Assembly: GCF_947501405.1 (NCBI RefSeq)
Contig: NZ_CANMVK010000005.1
Location: 124,001 to 188,000, forward strand
Source: an uncultured Hoeflea sp.
GTDB taxonomy: Bacteria > Pseudomonadota > Alphaproteobacteria > Rhizobiales > Rhizobiaceae
DNA: 64,000 bases
Reading direction: 5' to 3'
Positions within the stretch are counted from its first letter, which is position 1, and each line of letters starts with the position of its first letter. Below the pieces are notes generated by a model. That model saw only the letters and a list, made by a program, of their open reading frames with translations, was not told where the DNA came from and ran no database searches. Positions 29,723-41,411 of this stretch are shown in pieces. The position numbers were made by a program, and so were the translations under genes.

Positions 29723-29758
29723 CCGCCGGACAATTCCGGCCCGGCGGCGTGCTTTTTT
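29723..29758 (+). terminator. Intrinsic terminator of the TRAP/glutamylation operon
   Basis: CCGCCGG (29723-29729) pairs with CCGGCGG (29741-29747), and a run of six T follows at 29753-29758. It lies 40 bases past the last gene. Confidence 0.75.
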
Positions 29759-29785
29759 ACGTCTGATCTGGCGTGTTTTGCGAAT

Positions 29786-29807
29786 AAACGCCTTGGCCGG
29801 GCGTTTT
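29786..29807. terminator. Second terminator-like hairpin
   Basis: AAACGCC (29786-29792) and GGCGTTT (29800-29806) form a 7-bp stem with T on one side and A on the other, so it could act in both directions. Confidence 0.5.
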
Positions 29808-30046
29808 ATCATCATGCCACCACCCAGGCCTGAGCTTGTTTCAACGTGTCCGAGCAGTTGTCAGCTCTGATCACGCTAAGGTGTTGCTAAATTAGACATA
29901 ACCAGATTCCTGGCAATCCCGCTTCACCTGCACGCAGTGTGATGCCAGCCTTATGATGCGCGCCTGGAGCGGCGGGCGATCACCCGGTGTTGCAATGAAA
30001 GGTTGTCACACCTGCAAGATTTCGGGTTACACTGATGTATCGAACA

Positions 30047-30087
30047 TGGTTTGACTGCCATAAATCAGAGCGTGTCTGGTTTGACTG
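30047..30087. repeat. Direct repeat TGGTTTGACTG, 30-bp period
   Basis: TGGTTTGACTG occurs at 30047-30057 and again at 30077-30087, exactly three helical turns apart, about 230 bp before the LuxR gene. It may be a paired binding site. Confidence 0.45.
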
Positions 30088-30318
30088 GAAACAGTTTAAG
30101 TGGATGTTTTCGTGCGGAAACCTTTCGTTTTTCGGCTCTTTGGCGGTGTAACATTGTTGCAAAGAGCAGGGGACGCCGCCTCAGCGGGTTTGGTTAGGCT
30201 TGCCGCCCGCCCGGCTGTCGGTTTTCAATCGAGGCCATCCATGCATGACACGCTCTCATTCTGACCCCTTGGGATTCCGGTCAGGGATCCAACTGTTGGC
30301 TTGTTTGTGGAGAAAACT

Positions 30319-31062
30319 ATGGACATGCGTGCCGTTCTGAAGTTCCTGGAGCGTGATCCGGACGAAGACAGCGATGCCGACACCCTTCGGGCGCAGATTT
30401 CCGATGTGATCGCGGCCCTTGGATTCGATTTCTTTACCCTGGTCCGGCAACCCGGCCCGGAGAGCGACGCTGCCGATATTGTGCTGGCCGGGCAGTGGCC
30501 CAAAGGCTGGCCGGAGCTCTATGTGAAGCGCAAATACGCCACCATCGATCCGACGGTGCGCTATCTCGGCCATTGTCAAAGCGGTTTCCGGTGGCGCGAG
30601 GCGCTGGCTGCCTTCGCCAATGATCCGCATCGCAAGCGGATGGAGCGGATGATGGTCGATGCACGCCGCCACCGGCTTGAGGACGGGTATCTGTTTCCCG
30701 TTCACGGACGCCGCGGTCTCGTCGGCGTGCTCACTGTGGCTGGCCGCGTCGTGGATCTTTCGCCGTCCGAGATGGCGCTGATGGATGCGCTCGCCAAGCG
30801 CGCATTTTGGGATTTGCTGGAGGCTCGGGACCCGCAGACGCATGAGCGTTTGAGCCGCCCCGTCGTGCTGCAAATGACCAATCGTGAGAGGGAAACGCTG
30901 GAATGCCTCGGCTACGGCATGACTTCCAACGAGATGGGTGCGACCCTGGGGCTGTCCGCGCACACGGTGGATTGGTACATGAACGGCATCCAGGACAAGC
31001 TCAAGGCAAAGAACCGCCACCACGTGGTGGCGATCGCCTTCCGACTGGGATTGATTTCCTGA
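30319..31062 (+). CDS. LuxR family regulator with acyl-homoserine-lactone domain (solo)
   Basis: The 247-residue protein starts at the ATG at 30319, seven bases after GGAG. The N-terminal autoinducer domain retains the pocket residues at the TraR spacing: Trp64, Tyr68, Asp77, Pro78 and Trp92, with Gly123 near the expected place. The C-terminal GerE-type helix-turn-helix includes 'MTNRERETLECLGYGMTSNEM' (key 'NRERETLECLG') and 'LGLSAHTVDWYMNGIQDKL'. It probably senses an acyl-homoserine lactone. No LuxI synthase gene is adjacent, so it is a solo or answers a synthase elsewhere. It sits between the amine cluster and pyruvate carboxylase. Confidence 0.9.
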   Translation: MDMRAVLKFLERDPDEDSDADTLRAQISDVIAALGFDFFTLVRQPGPESDAADIVLAGQWPKGWPELYVKRKYATIDPTVRYLGHCQSGFRWREALAAFANDPHRKRMERMMVDARRHRLEDGYLFPVHGRRGLVGVLTVAGRVVDLSPSEMALMDALAKRAFWDLLEARDPQTHERLSRPVVLQMTNRERETLECLGYGMTSNEMGATLGLSAHTVDWYMNGIQDKLKAKNRHHVVAIAFRLGLIS

Positions 31063-31262
31063 GATCACCGGCGCTTTCAAGGCCAGCCGAATGATGTGAT
31101 CCGAAGCCGGCCGCAATACCGCAGTGGTCATCGCGCCCGGTAGCGGATTTACTCCGATGGCGACCGCGCCCGTGCAATTTGCACTGCAGCAAAACAGCCG
31201 CTATGGATTGGCAGCCGGGGCTGATCGCTCCCATTCCTTCCAGTCCATAGGGGAGCCTGTTC

Positions 31263-34727
<3,465 letters not shown>

Positions 34728-34940
34728 TCCGCCGGCGGCCGACCGGTGGTGGGGGCGCTGCCTTGATTCGGGGTGGTTAGCACGGGTGACGGAGATTGCC
34801 GCGCTGTGAGGGCTTGCGCGGCCGGATATCATTTCGCAATCTGCGGCTTGCGCCCGAGCGGGTGAGAAACCAATCGATTCGGGTCCGGTCTGCCGGTCAT
34901 CCGATCCCCGAAACATCGTCTATCACAAGGATTGCTTGCC

Positions 34941-35345
34941 ATGCTTGCCGCCATACCTCTGATGATCGTGCCGCTGGCGCTTTACAATCTGGTGCTGCTC
35001 GGGGTTATTGGCGGCGGCGTATCCGGCCTCGGCAGCACCGTCACCTCGCTTGAGATGATGTCGGGCGCGGTGTGGACCATGAGCCTGGGCGATTTGTTGA
35101 TCGTGATTGCGCTGGCGCTTTTGTTCATCGAAGTGCTGAAGGCCACGCGCACCGGAGCATGGTCGGTGATCGACCATATGCTCTCGATGTTTGTGTTCGT
35201 GGCGTTTCTGGTGGAGTTTCTGCTTGTCCGCGACGCCGCCACTCAAGTGTTCTTCATCCTGATGGTGATCGCCTTTATCGATGTCATCGCCGGATTTTCC
35301 GTGGCGATCCGTTCGGCCGGACGCGACGTGTCGATCGGGCTTTAA
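34941..35345 (+). CDS. Small four-helix membrane protein, unknown function
   Basis: The 134-residue protein has four hydrophobic segments (about 5-25, 45-65, 75-98 and 103-123). I chose the ATG at 34941, which has AAGGA nine bases before it, over a TTG at 34932. 'WTMSLGDLLIVIALALLFIEVLKATRTG' (key 'GDLLIVIALALLFIEVLKATR') seems characteristic and similar proteins occur in rhizobia without known function. No partner genes: it lies 213 bp after pyc and is convergent with the GlcG gene. Confidence 0.75.
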   Translation: MLAAIPLMIVPLALYNLVLLGVIGGGVSGLGSTVTSLEMMSGAVWTMSLGDLLIVIALALLFIEVLKATRTGAWSVIDHMLSMFVFVAFLVEFLLVRDAATQVFFILMVIAFIDVIAGFSVAIRSAGRDVSIGL

Positions 35346-35360
35346 GCCAACGCAGTCCGG

Positions 35361-35792
35361 TCAACCGGCATCGGCCGCATATCCGGCCGCCTCGATGCCT
35401 GCGATGGCGCAGATCTCGTCATTGTCGGATGTGTCACCTGTGATGCCCACGGCCCCGATGATTGCGCCCTTGCGGTCGCGGATCAGCACGCCGCCGGGGA
35501 CTGCGACAATCTTGCCGCCTGATACCGCCGAGAGCCCTTCAAGAAAATGCGGCCGGGTTTCAGCCTGGGCATTGAGCCAGCGCGATCCCACACCCACGGC
35601 GATGGCGCCATAGGCCTTGCCGCTGGCGATTTCGAAGCGCAGCGCGGAGGCGCCATCCTGACGCTGAAAGGCTTTGACATGGCCGCCGGCGTCGAGCACC
35701 ACCACGGCGAGCGGTTTGAGGCCGAGTTCCTTTCCTCGGGCCAGCGCCGATGTGATGATCTTGAGCGCCTTGGTGAGCGTAATATCGGTCAT
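35361..35792 (-). CDS. GlcG/HbpS family (DUF336) protein
   Basis: The 143-residue single-domain protein has the 'ALKIITSALARGKELGLKPLAVVVLDAGGHVKAFQRQDGA' family start (key 'LAVVVLDAGGHVKAFQRQDGA' shortened). 'KAYGAIAVG' and 'PGGVLIRD-KGAIIGAVGITGDTSDNDE' define the core. Members bind haem or corrinoids, act as sensors, or sit beside glycolate oxidase and other catabolic genes. Here the neighbours are a gamma-glutamyltranspeptidase-family gene, divergent across 121 bp, and a small membrane protein. No export signal is present. The exact role is unknown. Confidence 0.88.
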   Translation of the reverse strand: MTDITLTKALKIITSALARGKELGLKPLAVVVLDAGGHVKAFQRQDGASALRFEIASGKAYGAIAVGVGSRWLNAQAETRPHFLEGLSAVSGGKIVAVPGGVLIRDRKGAIIGAVGITGDTSDNDEICAIAGIEAAGYAADAG

Positions 35793-35913
35793 GTTGAATG
35801 CCTTTCAAAACAATGGCAGAAGCTGTTTGCCTTTATAGGGTTGAAGTTCGCTTGCGCGCCAGACGCCGGGCGGGCTGAACCGATAGAAAGTCTTTCTCCG
35901 GAAGGGAAACAAT

Positions 35914-37500
35914 ATGCGCCAATTCGATCTGCCCGGACGATCGCCGGTGATTGCCGAGAACGGCGTGGCCGCGACCTCGCATCCACTCGCGACATCAACC
36001 GCGATCGATGTGCTTAAGCAAGGCGGTTCGGCAGTCGATGCGGCGATCGCCGCCTCGGCAACCTTGTCAGTGGTCGAGCCCCAGATGACCGGAATTGGCG
36101 GCGATTGTTTTGCGCTGATCGCCGAGGCTGATGGGCAAGTGCACGGGCTCAACGGTTCCGGACGCTCGGCCGCACGGGCCGACGCCGGATGGTATCGGGA
36201 CAACGGCCATGACGAGATCGACGGCCGGTCCGCGCATGCGGTTACGGTTCCGGGCGCGATCAAGGCCTGGGAGGCGATGCACGACAGGTTCGGCAAGCTC
36301 GGGTTTGAGCGGCTGTTCTTGGACGCTATCCATTTGGCCGAACACGGCTATCCTGTGACCCCGCGGGTTGCCTATGACTGGAGCACGCAGGTGGAAACCC
36401 TCAGGATCGATGCGGGATGCCGTATGCATCTGCTGAAGGCGGATGAAGCGCCAAGGACCGGCGATCGCATGGTCTGCCCGGGGCTTGCCCAAACTCTGCG
36501 CCGCATTGCCAGTGAGGGCGCCCGTGGTTTCTACGAAGGCGCCATAGCCGCTGAAATCGCCGCGACAGTGAAAGCCGGCGGCGGCTTTTTGAGCGAAGCG
36601 GATCTGGCGGCGGTGCAGGCGGATTGGGTCACGCCGATCTCGGCCTCCTATGGCGGCCATGAGGTGATGGAGATTCCGCCCAACGGCCAGGGCGTCGTCG
36701 CGCTGATCCTGATGAACCTGATGACTATCCTCAACACCAAGGCCCTGCCGCATGACAGCGCCGAGCGTTATCATCTGGAGATCGAAGCAGGGCGGGTGGC
36801 CTACGCTGTGCGCGATGCGATGGTGGCGGACCCCGCGCACATGACCATCGGCACCGATGAGCTGACTTCAATGGCGTTCGCGCAATCACTGGTAGGCCAG
36901 ATCAATCCGGACCGGCGCAACGATGCGGTCAGGCTGCCGAAACTGCCAGGCTCGAACACTGTCTATCTCACCGTGGCTGATCGCGACGGCATGGCGGTGT
37001 CGATCATCAATTCGATCTACGGCACTTTCGGAAGCCAGATCATGACACCCCAAACGGGCGTATTGCTGCAGAACCGCGGCGCGGGATTCGTGCTTGCCGA
37101 GGGACATCCCAACGCTATCGGTCCATCGAAACGGCCGCTTCACACCATCATTCCGGCCATGGCTGTGAAGAACGGCAAGCCGTCGGTGTCCTTCGGCGTA
37201 ATGGGCGGCGCTTACCAGCCGATGGGCCACGCGCATGTGTTTTCCAACCTGACCGATCACGGCATGGATGCACAACAGGCGCTTGATCACGGGCGGGTGT
37301 TCTGGGGCGATGACGAGGTGCTCAACTTAGAGGCCGGCGTCTCACCCGGTGTGACCGAAGGCCTTGCAAAGCGAGGCCACACGGTGAGGGCCGCGGAGAG
37401 CCCGCTGGGCGGCGGCCAGGCGATTGTGATCGATCATGACCGCGGGTTTTTCATCGCCGGGTCTGACCCGCGCAAGGACGGTCACGCCGCAGGCTATTGA
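35914..37500 (+). CDS. Gamma-glutamyltranspeptidase family Ntn-hydrolase (YwrD/HpxW-like)
   Basis: The 528-residue proenzyme is autocleaved before the catalytic Thr349 ('GSNTVYLTVADRDGMAVS', key 'NTVYLT'). The large subunit has 'LKQGGSAVDAAIAASATLSVVEPQMTGIGGD' (key 'MTGIGGD'). The small subunit has 'SIINSIYGTFGS' and the 'GGAYQPMGH' block near the end. The motif 'EIPPNGQGVVAL' and the 'NTVYLT' start (rather than TTHxS) point to the YwrD/oxamate-amidohydrolase-like branch rather than classical glutathione-degrading Ggt. No signal peptide is seen, so it is probably cytosolic. Either gamma-glutamyl amide or oxamate hydrolysis is possible. It is convergent with phaR. Confidence 0.85.
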   Translation: MRQFDLPGRSPVIAENGVAATSHPLATSTAIDVLKQGGSAVDAAIAASATLSVVEPQMTGIGGDCFALIAEADGQVHGLNGSGRSAARADAGWYRDNGHDEIDGRSAHAVTVPGAIKAWEAMHDRFGKLGFERLFLDAIHLAEHGYPVTPRVAYDWSTQVETLRIDAGCRMHLLKADEAPRTGDRMVCPGLAQTLRRIASEGARGFYEGAIAAEIAATVKAGGGFLSEADLAAVQADWVTPISASYGGHEVMEIPPNGQGVVALILMNLMTILNTKALPHDSAERYHLEIEAGRVAYAVRDAMVADPAHMTIGTDELTSMAFAQSLVGQINPDRRNDAVRLPKLPGSNTVYLTVADRDGMAVSIINSIYGTFGSQIMTPQTGVLLQNRGAGFVLAEGHPNAIGPSKRPLHTIIPAMAVKNGKPSVSFGVMGGAYQPMGHAHVFSNLTDHGMDAQQALDHGRVFWGDDEVLNLEAGVSPGVTEGLAKRGHTVRAAESPLGGGQAIVIDHDRGFFIAGSDPRKDGHAAGY

Positions 37501-37529
37501 CGCTCGGCTTCCGGCACGGCGGCGGCGGG

Positions 37530-38123
37530 TTACGAGTCGATCGAGTTGATCTTGTCCTGCAACGCCTTGAGCTCGGCCTTCAAGTCGTCGATGTCGTTGG
37601 CGCCGCCCTTGGTCTTGTCGGTGTCTTCGGTCTTCGCGGAATGGCCCAGAGGGAAGGGCGAGAACATCTGCATCGCTTTCTGGAACATCTCGGTGTTGCG
37701 ACGAACCTGATCCTCGACCAGTTGAATGGGCAATTGCATGTTGCGGGCCATGGGATTGTCGCCGACCGCCTTGGTAAGCTGAGCGCGCATCTGCTCCTGC
37801 TGCTCGGTCAGCGCCGCCATCGAATGTTCGAGATAGCTCGGCACAACCATTTGAAGCTGATCGCCATAGTAGGAAATCAGCTGCCGCAGGAACGACACCG
37901 GCAGCAGCGTGTTGCCGGTCTTGGATTCCTGCTCGAAAATGATTTGCGTTAGCACCGAATGGGTGATGTCGTCGCCGCTCTTGGCGTCGAGAACGACGAA
38001 GTCGTCGCCCTTCTTGACCATCACCGCGAGATCGTCGAGTGTTACATAGGTGCTGGTTCCGGTATTGTAGAGACGACGATTTGCGTATTTCTTGATTGTG
38101 ACCGGGCCGCTGTTTTTCGCCAT
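37530..38123 (-). CDS. phaR: Polyhydroxyalkanoate synthesis repressor PhaR
   Basis: The 197-residue regulator has an N-terminal PHB accumulation DNA-binding domain ('VTIKKYANRRLYNTGTSTYVTLDDLAVMV', key 'KYANRRLYNT') and the second block 'DITHSVLTQIIFEQE'. The rest is helical with a Gln-rich stretch ('LTEQQEQMRAQL'). PhaR binds DNA and nascent PHB granules, derepressing phasin and phb genes when polymer forms. It is divergent from phbA. A CTGC-GAT-GCAG site, the motif reported for Paracoccus PhaR, lies in the gap, and a hairpin abuts its own ribosome site (AAGGAG). Confidence 0.95.
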   Translation of the reverse strand: MAKNSGPVTIKKYANRRLYNTGTSTYVTLDDLAVMVKKGDDFVVLDAKSGDDITHSVLTQIIFEQESKTGNTLLPVSFLRQLISYYGDQLQMVVPSYLEHSMAALTEQQEQMRAQLTKAVGDNPMARNMQLPIQLVEDQVRRNTEMFQKAMQMFSPFPLGHSAKTEDTDKTKGGANDIDDLKAELKALQDKINSIDS

Positions 38124-38137
38124 GTTGGTTCTCCTTA

Positions 38138-38155
38138 GAGGTCCCCCCGGACCTC
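38138..38155 (-). promoter_or_regulatory. phaR: Hairpin abutting the phaR ribosome binding site
   Basis: On the minus strand GAGGTCC-GGGG-GGACCTC (7-bp perfect stem) ends one base before TAAGGAG, the phaR ribosome site. It could tune translation or protect the 5' end. Confidence 0.5.
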
Positions 38156-38175
38156 GATGTCACAGTGTGAACAAG

Positions 38176-38205
38176 ACTGTAGGCGAAAACCCGGCGAATT
38201 GACAA
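38176..38205 (-). promoter_or_regulatory. Candidate sigma-70 promoter of phaR
   Basis: Minus-strand TTGTCA (38200-38205) and TACAGT (38176-38181) are separated by 18 bases and placed about 55 bases before the phaR start. Confidence 0.5.
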
Positions 38206-38466
38206 TTGGTTTGTGCAATGCGGCGGCGCGGGCGGGAGAGCCAGGCCGCCGGCGCCGCCTGATGCAGCGGGCTTTCGCAAATGCCGGTGGCAATTGCCCG
38301 GCAAAGGGCGGCTGTTTGGCCCGGCGGTCCGCTTCAGCAACGCGCGAAGTCTCCGTCTGGCAGCGTCTCGCCGCCTGTGGTGCCCGTGTTGTAACCGCAA
38401 GTCGATCGCACAAGCCCGGCGGAGCGTCAGACTATAGTTTTGTTTAAACCGATTGCATGGCGAATT

Positions 38467-38477
38467 CTGCGATGCAG
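38467..38477. promoter_or_regulatory. PhaR-type operator CTGC-N3-GCAG
   Basis: CTGC-GAT-GCAG matches the CTGCN3-4GCAG motif described for Paracoccus denitrificans PhaR. It ends three bases before TTGACA, the likely -35 of phbA, so binding would block the promoter. Confidence 0.55.
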
Positions 38478-38548
38478 CATTTGACAGGCGTGGCAAGCTC
38501 CGGCACGGTCTTGGCGATTTCTCACCATCACATGACAGGGATAGCATC

Positions 38549-39721
38549 ATGAGTTCAATCGTCATCGCAAGCGCCGCCCGAACCCCGGTCGGTTCATTCA
38601 ACGGGGCATTGTCTTCGGTCGCGGCCCATGATCTGGGCGCGGTTGCCATCAAGGCTGCGCTCGACCGCGCCGGTGTGGAACCCGGGGACGTTGATGAGGT
38701 GATTCTCGGTCAGATTCTGGCTGCTGGCCAGGGCCAGAACCCGGCGCGGCAGGCTGCGATGGCGGCCGGTATTCCGCAGGAAGCCACAGCCTGGGGCCTC
38801 AACCAGCTCTGCGGTTCAGGTCTTCGCGCTGTTGCCATCGGCATGCAGCAGATCGCTAGCGGCGACGCCAATGTGATCGTTGCCGGCGGCCAGGAATCGA
38901 TGTCGATGGCGCCTCACTCCATTCACATGCGCAATGGCGTCAAGATGGGCGGCGCGAAGATGGTCGACACCATGATGCATGACGCGCTGACCGACGCCTT
39001 CTACAATTACATGATGGGCACCACCGCCGAGAACGTGGCCAAGCAGTGGCAGCTTTCGCGCGACGAGCAGGACGCGTTTGCGGTCAACTCGCAGAACAAG
39101 GCTGAAGCCGCTCAGACCGCCGGCAAGTTCAAGGATGAGATCGCCGCCGTTACCATCAAGGGTCGCAAGGGCGACACGGTGGTCGAGGACGATGAGTACA
39201 TCAAGCACGGCGTGACCATCGAGGGAATTTCCAAGCTGCGCCCGGCCTTCGACAAGGAAGGTACGGTGACCGCCGCCAACGCCTCGGGCATCAATGACGG
39301 CGCGGCCGTGGCTGTGCTGATGAGCGAAGCCGAAGCGGAAAAACGCGGCGTTACTCCAATGGCGCGGATCGTCTCCTGGGCGACCGCCGGCGTCGACCCG
39401 CAGATCATGGGCACCGGCCCGATCCCGGCATCGCGCAAGGCGCTGGAGAAGGCCGGCTGGAGCGTCGGCGATCTCGATCTGGTGGAAGCCAACGAGGCCT
39501 TCGCAGCTCAAGCCTGCGCGGTCAACAAGGACATGGGCTGGGATCCGTCGATCGTCAATGTGAATGGCGGCGCCATCGCCATCGGCCATCCCGTCGGTGC
39601 ATCGGGCGCGCGCATCTTGAACACGCTGTTGTTCGAAATGGCCCGCCGCGACGCCAAGAAGGGTCTGGCGACCCTGTGCATCGGCGGCGGCATGGGCGTG
39701 GCGCTCTGCGTCGAGCGCTGA
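38549..39721 (+). CDS. phbA: Acetyl-CoA C-acetyltransferase (beta-ketothiolase)
   Basis: The 390-residue thiolase condenses two acetyl-CoA to acetoacetyl-CoA, the first step to PHB. The catalytic residues are Cys88 ('NQLCGSG'), His347 ('GHPVGASG') and Cys377 ('CIGGGMG'). The '[11 protein letters not shown]' region matches biosynthetic PhaA rather than the degradative FadA. I chose the ATG at 38549, preceded by AGGGA; the longer frame adds unrelated residues. phbB follows 211 bp later and phaR is divergent. The polymer synthase phbC is not in this window. Confidence 0.96.
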   Translation: MSSIVIASAARTPVGSFNGALSSVAAHDLGAVAIKAALDRAGVEPGDVDEVILGQILAAGQGQNPARQAAMAAGIPQEATAWGLNQLCGSGLRAVAIGMQQIASGDANVIVAGGQESMSMAPHSIHMRNGVKMGGAKMVDTMMHDALTDAFYNYMMGTTAENVAKQWQLSRDEQDAFAVNSQNKAEAAQTAGKFKDEIAAVTIKGRKGDTVVEDDEYIKHGVTIEGISKLRPAFDKEGTVTAANASGINDGAAVAVLMSEAEAEKRGVTPMARIVSWATAGVDPQIMGTGPIPASRKALEKAGWSVGDLDLVEANEAFAAQACAVNKDMGWDPSIVNVNGGAIAIGHPVGASGARILNTLLFEMARRDAKKGLATLCIGGGMGVALCVER

Positions 39722-39798
39722 GCCTGACCGGTGCCGGCGCGCCTGCCGTGCGACCGTAAGGGGCCGCTGGGAGTTCCGGCTCTCCGTGATCTGACATT

Positions 39799-39868
39799 CC
39801 CGACCGCGTCTCGCGCGGTCGGGCGATGATAAGCCCGCCGCTGACGGAATCGCAGAGCAAGCGGCGGG
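39799..39868 (+). other. Two stem-loops in the phbA-phbB gap
   Basis: The first is a perfect 10-bp stem, CCCGACCGCG with CGCGGTCGGG (39799-39823, 5-base loop). The second pairs CCCGCCGCT (39834-39842) with AGCGGCGGG (39860-39868). Neither has a T-run, so they are more likely mRNA-processing or stability elements than terminators. Confidence 0.55.
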
Positions 39869-39932
39869 ATTGTGACACAGCGTTCCAAGTGAACGCGCGA
39901 TTTTAGCGAACAGCTCTGGGAGGAGACACAGC

Positions 39933-40658
39933 ATGAGTAAAGTGGCAGTGGTAACGGGTGGCTCGCGTGGTATAGGCGCTGCGATCTCGGTGGCGTTGAA
40001 GGAGGCCGGCTATACGGTCGCCGCCAATTACGCCGGCAATGACGAGGCAGCGGCGAAATTCACCGCGGAGACCGGGATCAAGACCTACAAATGGTCGGTC
40101 GCCGACTACGAGTCCTGCGTGGAAGGGATCAAGCAGGTCGAGGCGGATCTGGGTCCGGTTTCGGTGCTCGTTAACAATGCCGGTATCACCCGCGATGGCA
40201 TGTTCCACAAGATGACACCGCAGATGTGGAACGAGGTGATCAGCACCAATCTGTCAGGGCTTTACAACATGACCCATCCCGTGTGGGGCGGCATGCGCGA
40301 GCGCAAGTTCGGCCGGGTGATCAACATTTCTTCGGTCAACGGCCAGAAGGGTCAGGCCGGACAGGTCAACTATTCTTCGGCCAAGGCCGGCGACATCGGC
40401 TTCACCCGGGCGCTGGCCCAGGAAGGCGCGCGCGCCGGCATCACGGTCAACGCTATCTGCCCGGGCTATATCGGCACCGACATGGTCAAGGCGATCGATG
40501 AAAAGGTGCTCAACGAACGCATCCTGCCGCAGATTCCCGTAGGCCGTCTGGGCGAACCCGAAGAAATCGCGCGCTGCGTGGTGTTCCTGGCCTCAGACGA
40601 CTCCGGCTTCATCACCGGATCGACGATCTCCGCCAATGGCGGTCAGTTTTTCTCCTGA
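39933..40658 (+). CDS. phbB: Acetoacetyl-CoA reductase
   Basis: The 241-residue short-chain dehydrogenase makes (R)-3-hydroxybutyryl-CoA for PHB. The NADPH-binding loop 'VTGGSRGIG' is at 8-16, 'NNAG' at 81-84, and the catalytic triad is Ser134, Tyr147, Lys151 in 'SSVNGQKGQAGQVNYSSAKAG' (key 'YSSAK'). 'NGQKGQAGQ' is specific for PhaB within the family. GGGAGGAG precedes the ATG. It is downstream of phbA, and a strong terminator follows. Confidence 0.96.
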   Translation: MSKVAVVTGGSRGIGAAISVALKEAGYTVAANYAGNDEAAAKFTAETGIKTYKWSVADYESCVEGIKQVEADLGPVSVLVNNAGITRDGMFHKMTPQMWNEVISTNLSGLYNMTHPVWGGMRERKFGRVINISSVNGQKGQAGQVNYSSAKAGDIGFTRALAQEGARAGITVNAICPGYIGTDMVKAIDEKVLNERILPQIPVGRLGEPEEIARCVVFLASDDSGFITGSTISANGGQFFS

Positions 40659-40684
40659 CCAGCGCTTAACCCATCATACGTAGC

Positions 40685-40714
40685 AACGGCTCCTTCGGGA
40701 GCCGTTTTGGTTTT
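40685..40714 (+). terminator. Intrinsic terminator after phbB
   Basis: AACGGCTCC and GGAGCCGTT form a perfect 9-bp stem closed by a TTCG tetraloop, followed by TTGGTTTT. Confidence 0.9.
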
Positions 40715-41050
40715 GGCGAAAGCCATTTTGATGTGCACACCGTCGGATGCGTACGGGACTTGCGGTTGCTGGCATCAGCCGGGGATTTCAGGCGATACTC
40801 TGTATGGCGAAGCCGAGCTGAGTGGCTGAGCACGCAGGCGGTCCAGCTGGTCGCTGCCCTGATGCGTTGCGAGGTCGCTTTGTGCGATTTTTCGGCATCG
40901 CATCAGCGATGGCGGATCTCGGGGGAAAAGCCGGTGTCAAGAGTTCGATTTGAAGAATTGTGTTAACGCCAATCCGGATTGGGGCCGGCCGCCGGCGCGC
41001 GGACCGTGGCCATGTTGGGATGCGGATTGGGGAAACTACCACATCTAGCC

Positions 41051-41124
41051 GTGAACAAAGCGAAAACACATTCAGGTCGGTGATTCGTCGCCGATTCGTT
41101 CCGCCGCTGTTCCGAAAGTTAACG
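41051..41124 (+). repeat. Intergenic repeat, copy 1
   Basis: It begins GTGAACAAAG and ends GTTAACG. A 33-bp core at 41081-41113 differs from copy 2 (41350-41382) at one base. Each core has two GATTC sites eleven bases apart. Confidence 0.8.
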
Positions 41125-41144
41125 GGACCGGGCAAATAGCCCTG

Positions 41145-41160
41145 AGTTCGTTAACGAACT
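41145..41160. promoter_or_regulatory. 16-bp perfect palindrome AGTTCGTTAACGAACT
   Basis: The palindrome is centred on a GTTAAC between the two repeat copies. Its length and symmetry fit a dimeric repressor site, but no regulator can be assigned. Confidence 0.5.
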
Positions 41161-41319
41161 GTTTGGAATAGTTAAGAAAATCGAAACCGATGAAGGCTTG
41201 TATCCGATGAATCGGGCTGCAATCGAAAGGTTAACGCGGATGGGCGCTGTACGCCCGGTTTGGAACGCGGCGGATTCAGCATCTGGTGCCGGGGGGTGTG
41301 AGCCGCGCCATATGTTGCG

Positions 41320-41393
41320 GTGAACAAAAGCGGAATCAGGGCGAGTCAATGATTCGTCGCCGATTCGTTCCGCCACTGTTCCAAGTGTTAACG
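41320..41393 (+). repeat. Intergenic repeat, copy 2
   Basis: Same orientation as copy 1, offset by 269 bases; it too runs from GTGAACAAA to GTTAACG with small differences in the outer parts. Confidence 0.8.
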
Positions 41394-41411
41394 CCACGGC
41401 GGCCGGGGCGC

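Larger units (their letters stand above)
29684..30318 (+). other. 635-bp gene-free region between the alcohol dehydrogenase and luxR-type genes
   Basis: No open frame here looks real. It holds two terminator-like hairpins (29723-29758 and 29786-29807), a direct repeat at 30047-30087 and the leader of the LuxR gene. Composition is more AT-rich than its neighbours between about 29880 and 30140. No tRNA or known riboswitch is seen. Confidence 0.6.
38124..38548 (+). other. Divergent control region between phaR and phbA
   Basis: This 425-bp stretch has no real gene. On the minus side it carries a leader hairpin and a promoter-like pair for phaR. On the plus side a PhaR-type site (38467-38477) directly precedes a TTGACA (38481-38486), about 63 bases before the phbA start. 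Confidence 0.65.

Noticed and set aside
29980-30162. A 60-codon minus-strand frame in the gap before the LuxR gene
   Set aside because: No ribosome site, no conserved features and an AT-rich non-coding look.
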